Positions 1 through 7,541 of a DNA stretch of 36,798 nt are shown piece by piece (positions within the stretch are counted from its first letter, which is position 1; the number at the start of each line of letters is the position of its first letter). Origin of the DNA: Bdellovibrionales bacterium (GTDB taxonomy: Bacteria; Bdellovibrionota; Bdellovibrionia; Bdellovibrionales; JAMPXM01). The notes under the pieces were generated by a model. The model made no database searches, was not told the DNA's origin, and saw nothing but the letters and a program-made list of their open reading frames with translations. The position numbers and the translations under genes are program-made. The DNA lies in NCBI GenBank assembly GCA_005808505.1, contig SYLX01000084.1, positions 1-36,798 of the forward strand, in the 5' to 3' direction.

Positions 1-528
1 AATCTCGATTACATGCTGATCGGCTGGATCACCACGGCGACGAACTTAAAATCTTGGCAGGTGGGTGCTTACGATTTGAAGTCGCGAACGGTAAAAGATC
101 TCCACACCTCTTTTGAGTTCACGGAGATGTGGCGACCGCTCGTGACTTCCGCTGGTCGCGGCTACTCGATGCCGGCATCACCTTTCGTAAACTTCTTCCG
201 CTTCCGGAGAGAGCAGCGGATTTCGGGAGTGCGCTTTGATGATCCCATTCGCTACCGTAAAACTTATCAATTCCGCGGTGGGCAACCGGTAGTTGCGAAA
301 GCGATTGAGTGTCGTGGTCAGTCGCGATGGGCAACGTACTCGCGATCGATGAAGCGTGAATCCAATCACGTGCTGCTCGATGATGCGATTGAACTGAAAG
401 TTCCTTCGATTTCGGCTAAGGAAATCCAAAGCGATGAGTTCGCGAAATTTCAGGCGGATTTCTTGGGCTGCATGCACGACGCGGTGATCGTCTTCAAAGA
501 CGATCAGACTCCGCAAAAGCGCCCTTAA
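1..528 (+). CDS. Hypothetical protein, 5'-truncated by window edge
   Basis: The reading frame is open from base 1, so the gene begins upstream and only its last ~175 codons are visible; an internal ATG lies at 13. I do not recognise the family. The fragment is soluble-looking, with no signal peptide or membrane segment. It is rich in aromatic and basic residues (FFRFRREQR), has two cysteines, and ends in a charged tail (DDQTPQKRP). The TAA stop at 526-528 overlaps by three bases the stop of the convergent SelO-family gene, so the two genes end tail to tail without an intergenic terminator. Codon usage resembles the neighbours, which supports a real gene. The function is unknown. Confidence 0.6.
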   Translation, partial: NLDYMLIGWITTATNLKSWQVGAYDLKSRTVKDLHTSFEFTEMWRPLVTSAGRGYSMPASPFVNFFRFRREQRISGVRFDDPIRYRKTYQFRGGQPVVAKAIECRGQSRWATYSRSMKRESNHVLLDDAIELKVPSISAKEIQSDEFAKFQADFLGCMHDAVIVFKDDQTPQKRP

Positions 529-2387
529 ATATCTTCTTCGAATTCGTGGGCAATGTTGAGGAGCTCTTGGAAAAGCTTGCCCGCGCTCGATTGCAAACTA
601 GCCGGCTTGGTTCGACGAGCTTGCGCCGCTGTTCGCGGTGTTTGGCTCGCGATGAACAAATCGATCGCCGTTTGCATTTCGATCACCGAGCATCCCCGCT
701 TACGCGCTTTCAGAAGCTCATCGATCACGAACTCAGCGCCGTTCCCGGTGATGCGACCGGGACGATTGCGATCTTCGGCGCGTTGAGCGAGCGTTCGCAA
801 GAAGCCAGCGCGCGATCCTTCTCGAGCAACCGTTTTGAGCGTGGCGAGATAAGCTTTTTGGAAGCGATCGATGTTCGAACGCAGCTGACCTTTGAGTCGC
901 TTGTCCGCACGCTTAGCGTGCGTCGATGAGATGAGCTCGAGAATTTCTTCCGCGCGGAAGAGTTGAAGCTTCGTCCAATCCGCTGACTCGCGAAGAATCA
1001 TCTGCGGGAGTTCGCGCAAAGCCGCACGCATTTTGAAAACCGCCGGGCGGTTCACGCCGTCGGGAAGTCGCTTCAAGCCCGCTTTCGTTTTTGTCTTCTC
1101 AAGGACCAAGAACGACGCATAAAGCTCTTCGACGACAGCACGACGCGTGTTCATCAGCTCGGTAACTTGTCTTTCGTCAAAACCGCACTGGCTTAAGAAT
1201 AGCTCGCGAACGTGATGATCAAACTCGCGGTCGAAGTCTCTGACGCACGAGTGTTTTTCAAACGCTTCCATCGACTTGCGTTTGCCCGTTTCGAGAAAAT
1301 GCACGAGTTGCGCGAAAACTTGAACGGTGAGTCGCGCTTTTCCGCGCTGTTCATTTAAGTTTGTCGAGAAGCGCTCAACATCGTCGTAACGATATTGATC
1401 GTGGCGAAGACCAAACTGACGAATACTTCCGTAGTCGATGATGCCGGCCGTTGCCAGAACATTGTCGCCGTCCCAATCCATCCACGCGAAGATGTAATCG
1501 CGCTCCAGGCGAGCTGCGAATCGAGCAAAGCTCAACGCTATTTCGTGCAGCATACGACGATATCGATCGGGGGAATGGGCGGAGAACTTCCACTGCCCAT
1601 TTTCCACCTGACGACGAATCAAATAGTCAGTGGCTTGCTTGAGTGGCTCAAGGCGGCCTTGCTTCAGGTACAAGAAGAGGTGAGCAGGTCGAATTAAATT
1701 TGGAGCCGCGCGCACCCCGATGCCGCAGCCTTTTCCGAGATCGATGACCGTGAGGACACGCTCTGTTTCTAATCCATTCAGATGGAAGATTTCGGAAAGC
1801 ACGGCCGAGCCAAGGAGTTCGCTGATATCGGCAAGACCGCAGCCGTAACCGAATTCGCTCTCGCCCGTTTTTAGCGGGCGATTCGCTTGCACCGCGCCGG
1901 GAGACAGGCAAGTCACACCTGTGCCGCGACTGCTGATGTCCCACGTGACGCCTTTGTGCTGGAGAGTGCCGTTCCAAACACTGCGACCGTCCCCAGACGT
2001 ACGTCCTTGCTTATTGGCATGCTGAAGCTGCAAGTAACGTGTCGCCATGTAGGGATGATCCTTCATGACGTGTTTAGGGTGTTTGATGCCTTGCTGCAAA
2101 TCGTATTCGTTCACGATTTGGATCGAGAAGGTCTCTAGAATTTTTGCACTTAATGCGGGAGTCAGTTCGTCTGGATGTTGCGCCGAGATGAGACCCATCT
2201 CACGCGCGAGGGCAAAGTTGAAGTAGAGAACTTTGCCGCGCTCAAGCTTTCGCACCGGGTAAGCAACGAAGCCTTCAGCTACGGATTTTTGCCAAGGATG
2301 TCGTCCGTCGACGAGATCAAATGCATCGTATGCGTTGGATCTTGCGCGGGCATTGGTTTCTAGCTTAGGTGCTAATCTTTTTGACAT
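525..2387 (-). CDS. Divergent SelO/YdiU-family protein adenylyltransferase (pseudokinase fold)
   Basis: SelO proteins are kinase-fold enzymes that transfer AMP from ATP to Ser/Thr/Tyr of target proteins. This 620-residue protein carries the family landmarks in order: GDGR (132-135), RGTG (154-157, in place of the usual KGAG), the paired arginines of VRAAPNLIR (225-233), DN (308-309) and IDYG (317-320). The ten-residue gap between the DN aspartate and the IDYG aspartate matches the family's metal/catalytic pair. Overall similarity is low, and the nucleotide-contacting lysine of KGAG appears to be arginine. The length is somewhat above the usual ~480-550, with a basic helical C-terminus (~470-620). 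The ATG follows a GGGG/GAG-rich ribosome-binding stretch. The gene is transcribed alone, divergently from the lipoprotein at 2663. Family membership is likely; activity is inferred. Confidence 0.72.
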   Translation of the reverse strand: MSKRLAPKLETNARARSNAYDAFDLVDGRHPWQKSVAEGFVAYPVRKLERGKVLYFNFALAREMGLISAQHPDELTPALSAKILETFSIQIVNEYDLQQGIKHPKHVMKDHPYMATRYLQLQHANKQGRTSGDGRSVWNGTLQHKGVTWDISSRGTGVTCLSPGAVQANRPLKTGESEFGYGCGLADISELLGSAVLSEIFHLNGLETERVLTVIDLGKGCGIGVRAAPNLIRPAHLFLYLKQGRLEPLKQATDYLIRRQVENGQWKFSAHSPDRYRRMLHEIALSFARFAARLERDYIFAWMDWDGDNVLATAGIIDYGSIRQFGLRHDQYRYDDVERFSTNLNEQRGKARLTVQVFAQLVHFLETGKRKSMEAFEKHSCVRDFDREFDHHVRELFLSQCGFDERQVTELMNTRRAVVEELYASFLVLEKTKTKAGLKRLPDGVNRPAVFKMRAALRELPQMILRESADWTKLQLFRAEEILELISSTHAKRADKRLKGQLRSNIDRFQKAYLATLKTVAREGSRAGFLRTLAQRAEDRNRPGRITGNGAEFVIDELLKARKRGCSVIEMQTAIDLFIASQTPRTAAQARRTKPASLQSSAGKLFQELLNIAHEFEEDI

Positions 2388-2556
2388 CGCGGCGTCTCGT
2401 CCCCTCTTAACTCGCCACCGCTCTTAGACGAATCTAAGAAGCTGGTTGTCAAACTCATCGGCAGTTTAACGAGAGACTTAAATCGGGACACCGGCCCCAG
2501 ACTTTCGTGCAGAAAAGTTTAATAGACGAAGGTCAATCAGCCGAAGTAGTCACTAC

Positions 2557-2568
2557 GCCACCGGTGGC
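2557..2568. promoter_or_regulatory. 12-bp perfect palindrome in a divergent intergenic region
   Basis: GCCACCGGTGGC is a perfect palindrome in the 275-bp space between two divergent genes (selO-like on minus, lipoprotein on plus). A small mirror motif, TAGTCACTA, lies just before it at 2548-2556. The location suits an operator or a small hairpin. No regulator gene is adjacent, so the assignment is tentative. Nothing else in 2388-2662 could be assigned. Confidence 0.25.
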
Positions 2569-2662
2569 ATCAGTGCCGAGCTTGCTTGAATTTCGACGGT
2601 TGAAATTGAAGCGAGCTTGAAGGATTCTGTCGGTGAACTTTGGCGGGTCCAGGAGTTCATAG

Positions 2663-3358
2663 ATGATGCGTTTACAGGTCTCGGTTCAAGCTCTCTCCAA
2701 GGCTCTTCTTCTTTCAGGAGTTGCTCTACTTGCATCAGGCAACCTCGCTTGCACCGGCGAGAAACCAGGCTCAATGCCTCAGATCAAAGCTCCGGATCGA
2801 GAAGGACCAACGAAAGCTCTCGCGACTAAAGGCGAAGCACCGATTTGCTCTCCTGAAGAGATCAATGCCTTCGAGCGCCAAGAGGGTGAAGTCGTCGATT
2901 TAGATCGCGAAAGTCTTCCCGCAGGTCTCTTTCTCGCGACGGTTTCAGAGATTCTCGTCGAGAAGCGAAACGAAATGTCGATCAGCCGAATGCTCGTGCG
3001 CGAGCAGGTCGGAGCGAAAGCCGCTGAGATTGTTTGTGCAGAAGGCACCGATAAGTTCGGGCAAGATTTCGAGCTCAGCCTCGCGGGCCTCGTGAAATTC
3101 GATACAACCGAAAAGCCTCAAGGTTCCGGCTTCACTCTGCGCCAATTTTATCTTTATCAAGACAAAAGCGGTTACGGAGTCGTTCTCTCGAACCCGCGCC
3201 TGAATCCCGCAAATGCAGAGCTTAAGAAATTAGTGAAGGGCGTTTTCGCTAATGGCCAGCTCTCTCGATTAAATGAAAATGAGTACGTGCTCCGTTACGC
3301 TCGAGAGCGCGACGCCGTTCGCGCCCGTCTTCAGATTCGTCTCGAACTCGTTCGTTAA
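2663..3358 (+). CDS. Putative lipoprotein of unknown function
   Basis: This 231-residue protein has an N-terminal hydrophobic segment (about residues 9-27) ending in GNLAC, a weak lipobox with Cys30 as the candidate lipidated residue. The mature part is hydrophilic and acidic, with no recognisable domain. It contains a few further cysteines (for example in APICSPEE and EIVCAEG) that could pair in the periplasm. The ATG at 2663 is preceded by AGGAG seven bases upstream; a second ATG follows directly. The gene is monocistronic, divergent from selO-like and convergent with the ATP-grasp gene, leaving only four bases between the stops. I do not recognise the family. If the lipobox is not used, it would be a secreted periplasmic protein. 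Confidence 0.6.
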   Translation: MMRLQVSVQALSKALLLSGVALLASGNLACTGEKPGSMPQIKAPDREGPTKALATKGEAPICSPEEINAFERQEGEVVDLDRESLPAGLFLATVSEILVEKRNEMSISRMLVREQVGAKAAEIVCAEGTDKFGQDFELSLAGLVKFDTTEKPQGSGFTLRQFYLYQDKSGYGVVLSNPRLNPANAELKKLVKGVFANGQLSRLNENEYVLRYARERDAVRARLQIRLELVR

Positions 3359-3362
3359 TCTT

Positions 3363-4562
3363 CTAATCCCAAATCAGCGGAGCTAAGCCTCCGCCCGGCG
3401 TTTGCGAGTTGGTCATCTGCCCTTGGTAGATCCTTGCGCAAGCGATCTGGATTTTATCGCGGTAAACGTAAAAGCGAAGATCGTATTTGAAGTCTTCGGC
3501 CGGTTCGCCGCGTTTAACTACGGGCGCCGGAACGTATTCCTGCGCAAGAAACTCACCCGCCACAACTCCCGCGAACGCGTTTCGACTCATGGAAGAGCCG
3601 CGATACGTAGCTTTGCCGCCGAAGGAACGTTTGGGTTTGAAGAACCACTTCTTGCGCTCTTTCCAGAGTGTATCCGGATCGGCGAAGTCTTTTGTTTCTA
3701 GCGTGCGGATGAGGGTCGAAGAGATTGCAGATTTTTGCTCGGAGGTCAGATCCAAAGCTTCAATCGCACCGGGACGAGAGAGTTCAAGTAGGCGCTCTTT
3801 ATCCGCGAGGAGACGATACTCATGCGGATTCGGCGAGATGCAAGCCGCCCGAGCTAGCTGAGCACTGCGAAGAGCGCGTGTGTTCTCCGTTTCGAAATAA
3901 AAATCCGTGTGCCGGTTGTAAACCAAGTCGATGTTTCGATCTTCGTGCTTGAGAGTTCCGTCAGTGAAACTAAAAGTCTTAGCGTCGACGATTTGCGTTT
4001 CGATGCCGTTTTTCTCGAAGAGCTCTTTGTAAAAGAGGAATTCGATAAACAATTTCTGTTTTTCAGGATCCTCGTCCGTGATCGCAATCGCTTGCGGGCG
4101 TTCGGTAGCGCGAATTTTCGCGAGTTGCCACTCTTCCATGAACGATTTGAAAATCTCACTGCGGAAGCTGGATGAAAATTCGTTTTCGATATTCATCGTT
4201 TCGTAAGAGAGCTCCGTAAGCAGACTGAGCGATGCGTTCGTATTAATTTCGATCAGCCGGAGCTTTCCGCCCTCATCGACGTGAAAGTCATAGCTCATCA
4301 AAATTGAAGAGTTCCCGGGATCCGGCGCCGTTGGTTCAAGTTCTTCAAGTTTGCGACTGCGTTTGGGAAGTTCGCGTAGAGCGAAGAAAGCGCTTACAAT
4401 TTCTTCAGCTTCCGCTTTGAGGCGACGCGGAAGTCGAAGTGGCTCCGGACAAAGAAGCAGAGGCGACAAGCGGTTTTTAATCTCAACGGCCTTGGCCGTT
4501 TCGGGATACGACTCGCAAGCCTTAGAAATGTAAGCGTCAAAAAACTTTTGATCGAAATTCAT
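3363..4562 (-). CDS. ATP-grasp-like enzyme (peptide/amide ligase type), substrate unknown
   Basis: With the start chosen here the protein has 399 residues. The C-terminal half carries an ATP-grasp pattern: a phosphate/adenine-binding strand with KKWFFKPKRSFGGKATYRG, a hinge GEFLAQEYVPAP, and a final basic/metal segment DLRFYVYRDKIQIACARIYQG followed by a glycine-rich end. Near residue 100 the segment LRLIEINTNAS resembles the acid-Asn metal motif seen in glutathionylspermidine-synthase-like, permuted ATP-grasps. Such enzymes form amide bonds using ATP, but the substrate cannot be read from the sequence. The start is uncertain: GTG 4715, ATG 4658, GTG 4601 and ATG 4562 are all in frame. I prefer 4562 because the upstream translation looks non-conserved and a ribosome-binding site plus mini-ORF lead into it. 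Confidence 0.55.
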   Translation of the reverse strand: MNFDQKFFDAYISKACESYPETAKAVEIKNRLSPLLLCPEPLRLPRRLKAEAEEIVSAFFALRELPKRSRKLEELEPTAPDPGNSSILMSYDFHVDEGGKLRLIEINTNASLSLLTELSYETMNIENEFSSSFRSEIFKSFMEEWQLAKIRATERPQAIAITDEDPEKQKLFIEFLFYKELFEKNGIETQIVDAKTFSFTDGTLKHEDRNIDLVYNRHTDFYFETENTRALRSAQLARAACISPNPHEYRLLADKERLLELSRPGAIEALDLTSEQKSAISSTLIRTLETKDFADPDTLWKERKKWFFKPKRSFGGKATYRGSSMSRNAFAGVVAGEFLAQEYVPAPVVKRGEPAEDFKYDLRFYVYRDKIQIACARIYQGQMTNSQTPGGGLAPLIWD

Positions 4563-4582
4563 AGTGGCACACAGAACGGCAT
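4559..4582 (-). CDS. Possible 7-codon leader ORF coupled to the ATP-grasp gene
   Basis: On the minus strand a strong GGGAGG (4597-4592) sits nine bases before an ATG at 4582. That ATG opens a seven-residue ORF (MPFCVPL), and its TGA overlaps the ATG at 4562 of the ATP-grasp frame as ATGA. This geometry is typical of translational coupling and explains why the downstream ATG has no ribosome-binding site of its own. It may be coincidental if the enzyme starts further upstream. Confidence 0.25.
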   Translation of the reverse strand: MPFCVPL

Positions 4583-4700
4583 GAAAACGATCCTCCCTCA
4601 CGCTGGCTAATTCGGACTCGTTCGAGGCACCATAGCAAAATTCCGAAACAGTTGCCATTATGCGCAAGGCACGGCAAACCTTTGATGCTTGGCATCCCGC

Positions 4701-4719
4701 AAAGGTGCCAGGCACCTTT
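4701..4719. repeat. Perfect 19-bp palindrome AAAGGTGCC-A-GGCACCTTT
   Basis: Two nine-base arms are separated by one base. The palindrome lies between the divergent ATP-grasp gene and exonuclease III, ending two bases before the ribosome-binding site of the latter. It could be an operator, a REP-like dispersed motif, or a hairpin in the 5' leader of the xth mRNA. A weaker relative (CTAGGCACCTAG) occurs near 6219, upstream of the SH3 gene. No T tract follows, so it is not an intrinsic terminator for the plus strand. Confidence 0.6.
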
Positions 4720-4731
4720 TGGGGAGTCGAA

Positions 4732-5511
4732 ATGAAGTTGATCTCTTGGAACGTAAACGGAATCCGCGCGGCCTACAAAAAAGGCTTTGTTGAGTTTATC
4801 GAGCGGGAAGATCCTGACTATCTGTGCTTGCAGGAAACAAAAGCGCATCCCGAGCAATGCGAGCCGATCCTCTTGAAGCCGGCCGGGCGCAAAAGCTATT
4901 GGTCATCGGCGAAGCGAAAAGGTTATTCGGGAACGGCGACGTACGTACGCGACATCCCGCAAGAAGAACCAAAGAAGGTCTCTCACGGCATCGGAATCGA
5001 AGAGTACGACTCCGAAGGTCGCTTCGTCGTAACCGAGCACAAAGACTTCACGCTCTACAACATCTACTTCGTCAACGGCGGTTCGGGCCAAGAACGCCAT
5101 GATTTCAAACAGCGCTTTTTGAAAGATCTCAGCGCGCATCTGAAACCTCTCGTAGATGCGGGCCGCCCGATCATCGTGACGGGTGATTATAATATCGCTC
5201 ATCGCGAAATTGACATTCACGATCCCGTTCGTCTTGCGGGAGAGAGTGGGTTTCTTCCGGAAGAACGTGCCTGGTTCGATTCGTTCCTTGAACTGGGATT
5301 CGTCGATACCTTCCGCCATTTAAATCCGAACGCTCGCGATCGTTACACTTGGTGGTCGTACGTGGAGCGTGGACGCTTAGGGAACCGTGGCTGGCGCATC
5401 GATTACTTCTGTGTGACAAAGAACTTGCTCAACCGCGTTCGTCGCGCTGAGGTTCTCGACGGACAAATGGGCTCTGACCACTGTCCGGTGCTTTTAGAAC
5501 TAAGCGATTGA
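4732..5511 (+). CDS. xthA: Exodeoxyribonuclease III (AP endonuclease)
   Basis: This enzyme cleaves DNA 5' of abasic sites and has 3'-5' exonuclease activity in base-excision repair, in the cytoplasm. The 259-residue protein has every family motif: SWNVNGIRA (5-13), QETK with the metal-binding Glu35, GDYNIAHREIDIHDP (151-165) with catalytic Asp and Asn, YTWWSY (205-210), NRGWRIDYF (218-226) and the terminal SDH (248-250). The length is normal. The start at 4732 is chosen because translation begins directly at MKLISWNVNG and GGGGAG lies five bases upstream; an in-frame ATG at 4660 would add unconserved residues across the palindrome. It is probably monocistronic, and the ExoA-type subgroup is likely. 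Confidence 0.95.
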   Translation: MKLISWNVNGIRAAYKKGFVEFIEREDPDYLCLQETKAHPEQCEPILLKPAGRKSYWSSAKRKGYSGTATYVRDIPQEEPKKVSHGIGIEEYDSEGRFVVTEHKDFTLYNIYFVNGGSGQERHDFKQRFLKDLSAHLKPLVDAGRPIIVTGDYNIAHREIDIHDPVRLAGESGFLPEERAWFDSFLELGFVDTFRHLNPNARDRYTWWSYVERGRLGNRGWRIDYFCVTKNLLNRVRRAEVLDGQMGSDHCPVLLELSD

Positions 5512-5600
5512 AGTGTTTGATTGAACTGGCTGATTTTATAAGCGGACGCATGGATAGAGCTTATGAATTGAGTTTACGGGACGAACCAGCGAGGTGAATC

Positions 5601-6155
5601 GTGCCGATCTTTCTTCTGCTGATCTCTTACTTCTTTCTCGAGATCTATGTGCTCATCAAAATTTGGGGGCACTACGGTTTCATCAACACGGTGTTTGCGC
5701 TCATCGCCATCGGAATCCTCGGCGCTGGCTTCGCTCGCAATCAAGGCCGCTACATCTTGAAGCAGCTTCAGCACACGATGGCGCGCGGCCAAGTTCCGAC
5801 GGATGAAGTTCTCCACGGAGTTATGATCTTCATAGCCGGAATTCTATTTTTGATTCCGGGCTTTGTGAGCGACTTCATCGGCCTCATCTTAGTTTTGCCG
5901 GGCTTGCGTCACTTGATGGTCGCAAACGTGCGTCGTCAAATGGCAAACCGCGTGGCGCGCGGAATGAACCAAGGTGGCTTCCGCGTTTTCACGTACGGAA
6001 TGGGAGGCATGGGCCAGCCTGGATCGCGCCCAGGAACTCGCCAAACGGAACCAGGAGCGCCGCCCGAAGGGTGGATGCGCGACGCTTCGCCAAAAGTGAT
6101 CGACGTCACACCGCTTTCAGCCGAAACACACGAGAAGCCTGACAAAAAATCTTGA
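5601..6155 (+). CDS. fxsA: FxsA-family cytoplasmic membrane protein
   Basis: FxsA is a small polytopic inner-membrane protein, named for relieving phage T7 exclusion by the F plasmid when overproduced; its normal role is unclear. The 184-residue protein shows the family plan: a hydrophobic N-terminus (about 3-20), a second membrane segment (28-45), a basic linker (NQGRYILKQLQ), then a long hydrophobic hairpin (about 72-105) with the conserved LIPGFVSDFIGL and VLPGLR motifs. A Gly/Met/Pro-rich cytoplasmic tail follows (about 125-160). The start is GTG at 5601, with GAGGTGA upstream. It is the next gene after xthA in the same direction, 89 bp away. Confidence 0.88.
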   Translation: MPIFLLLISYFFLEIYVLIKIWGHYGFINTVFALIAIGILGAGFARNQGRYILKQLQHTMARGQVPTDEVLHGVMIFIAGILFLIPGFVSDFIGLILVLPGLRHLMVANVRRQMANRVARGMNQGGFRVFTYGMGGMGQPGSRPGTRQTEPGAPPEGWMRDASPKVIDVTPLSAETHEKPDKKS

Positions 6156-6249
6156 TCGCATTTCAGGTCGTCTCAATTTGGCGTCTCACCTTGGGCCGTT
6201 CAGGCGGCCGTTCGTGCTAGGCACCTAGACCTTTGTTAGATTGATCTCA

Positions 6250-6747
6250 ATGAGATCACCTCGCGCTTCTCTCCATCAGCTTCCGCTCATGCTGGTCTTG
6301 ATCGCATTTTCGAGCTTAGCTTCCCTCGAAGCTCGCGCCGAAGCGGTTTGCGTCGTGAAACCAAACGTTTCACTTCGCAAAGAGCCGAAACCCAAAGCCG
6401 CGGTCAGCTGGGCGGTGCCTCGCTTCATGCCGCTGATGATCGTCGGTCAACAGGGCAAGTGGGCGAAGGTGCAGGACCTAGAAGGCGAAACGCATTGGGT
6501 TCTCCGCAGCAACTTAAGTTCTCGCACAAGCTGCGCCGTCGTCCGGACGAAGACCGCAAAACTTCGCAAAGGTCCCGGACACGATCAACCACCGGCGGAC
6601 CTTGCTCGCGTAGATAAATATACTCCGTTTAAGAAAGTGGATCGTGACGGGGAGTGGGTGAAAGTCCAAGACGACTTCAACGTGAGCTATTGGGTTCACG
6701 AGACGAACATTTGGATTCCGATGAATCGGACTTCCGTCACCTTCTAA
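6250..6747 (+). CDS. Secreted SH3-domain protein (two bacterial SH3 repeats)
   Basis: A signal peptide (about residues 1-31, ending SLEARA-EA) directs this 165-residue protein to the periplasm. The mature part is almost entirely two bacterial SH3 modules. The first begins CVVKPNVSLRKEPK and contains GKWAKVQDLEGETHWV. The second begins CAVVRTKTAKLRKGPG and contains GEWVKVQDDFNVSYWV. Each has the VSLR/AKLR-x-GP opening and the W-x-KV-QD core. Each module starts with a cysteine, so a disulphide is possible. Such domains often bind peptidoglycan peptides. The ATG at 6250 is preferred over the TTG at 6241 because it gives a normal signal peptide; no clear ribosome-binding site is visible. The stop directly abuts the inverted-repeat element. 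Confidence 0.75.
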   Translation: MRSPRASLHQLPLMLVLIAFSSLASLEARAEAVCVVKPNVSLRKEPKPKAAVSWAVPRFMPLMIVGQQGKWAKVQDLEGETHWVLRSNLSSRTSCAVVRTKTAKLRKGPGHDQPPADLARVDKYTPFKKVDRDGEWVKVQDDFNVSYWVHETNIWIPMNRTSVTF

Positions 6748-6885
6748 CTAACTGGCTCACTTGAGTGGGGATAGTTGGCGCACTTTGCCTACGGTTGAGC
6801 TTCCACAATCTCGAGATTCTCGCGAAATCCTAGACTGATGTCTGGGCAAAAATCGATTTCATCCCCACACAAGTGAGCCAGTTAG
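6748..6885. mobile_element. MITE-like element: 25-bp terminal inverted repeats around 88 bp of non-coding DNA
   Basis: The stretch 6748-6772 and the reverse complement of 6861-6885 agree at 24 of 25 bases. The 88 bp between them hold no ORF but contain a perfect 12-bp palindrome, AATCTCGAGATT (6807-6818), close to the centre. A TA dinucleotide sits at each outer edge (6749-6750 and 6883-6884), as expected for IS630/Tc1-type target duplication, although TA is self-complementary and so ambiguous. The element starts at the base after the SH3-gene stop codon. It may instead be a long 3'-UTR hairpin. I see no second copy in the window. Confidence 0.5.
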
Positions 6886-7061
6886 CTGGACGTAGGTTCA
6901 GATCCCTGTGGTGAAAGCCATCCCAACGGTTTCTTGATTTCCGGTTTCTGACGAAATCTGTAAGATGACCTCGCTCATGAAACGTGAAGTCTTAAATTGA
7001 GACAGCCGTAGAGTCGTCAAATCCACGACTTAGGGCCTGTAAGATAATTTAAGAAATCTAC
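6886..7061. other. Non-coding stretch between the inverted-repeat element and the dksA-like promoter
   Basis: Together with the preceding element this forms a ~400-bp gene-free region (6748-7148). It has no convincing ORF with a ribosome-binding site, no complete tRNA and no strong hairpin. The DNA becomes AT-rich towards 7040-7095, just before the dksA-like gene, consistent with a promoter region. Confidence 0.4.
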
Positions 7062-7090
7062 TTGATTTTATATTTGGGCTCGTGTCTAAA
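7062..7090 (+). promoter_or_regulatory. Candidate sigma-70-type promoter for the dksA-like gene
   Basis: TTGATT (7062-7067) and TCTAAA (7085-7090) are separated by 17 bases in a locally AT-rich stretch. Transcription from here would give a leader of about 50 nt before the ATG at 7149. The -10 box matches consensus at four of six positions, so this remains a guess from sequence alone. Confidence 0.35.
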
Positions 7091-7148
7091 TATACCAGTT
7101 CCAATTTGGCACTGCGTAATGAATGACCAGCTTTGGGGGGAATGCCGT

Positions 7149-7517
7149 ATGGCAGGTGTGGAGTCGAAGCTTCTGCAGGAGTGTAAGAAGCGTCTCTTAA
7201 CTGCGAAGATGGATATCTTGAACCGCGTAAAAGAAACTCGCCGTGATCTTCACTTCGAAGACAAAGGCGGAGACGAAGCGGATCAAACAGTCCGCGTCCT
7301 GGCGGAAGCCGAAACACTGACTCTTCACGAAAGACTCCGCAGTCAGCTTCTGGAAATCGAACTCGCTCTTTCCAGAATCGAAGGCGGCACTTACGGAATC
7401 TGCGAAGAAACAGAAGAAGCTATCGAGCACGAGCGTCTTCTCGCGATTCCCTGGACTCGCCTCAGCATCGAAGGAGCTGAGATCCGCGAATCCATCAAAA
7501 AGCGCTACGCGCGTTAA
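7149..7517 (+). CDS. DksA/TraR-family protein with degenerate zinc finger
   Basis: DksA proteins enter the secondary channel of RNA polymerase and modulate transcription, often together with ppGpp. The 122-residue protein has the long coiled coil (about 5-78) whose tip keeps the acidic DxxD pair (Asp42, Asp45). It then has the family's GTYGIC turn (80-85). Only the first zinc-finger cysteine (Cys85) remains. The partner positions read EET and the second pair falls in WTRLSIEGAE, so the C4 finger is lost. Metal-independent DksA variants exist, so the fold may still be functional. The start at 7149 follows GGGGGGAA at the right spacing. An upstream in-frame ATG at 7119 and TTG at 7062 are less likely. 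It is a single gene ending at a bidirectional terminator. Confidence 0.82.
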   Translation: MAGVESKLLQECKKRLLTAKMDILNRVKETRRDLHFEDKGGDEADQTVRVLAEAETLTLHERLRSQLLEIELALSRIEGGTYGICEETEEAIEHERLLAIPWTRLSIEGAEIRESIKKRYAR

Positions 7518-7541
7518 TTCGCCGATCGAAATCCAAAAGAA

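Noticed and set aside
6892-6912. tRNA-like T-loop sequence GGTTCAGATCC
   Set aside because: The flanking stem does not pair and no acceptor, D or anticodon arm could be found around it.
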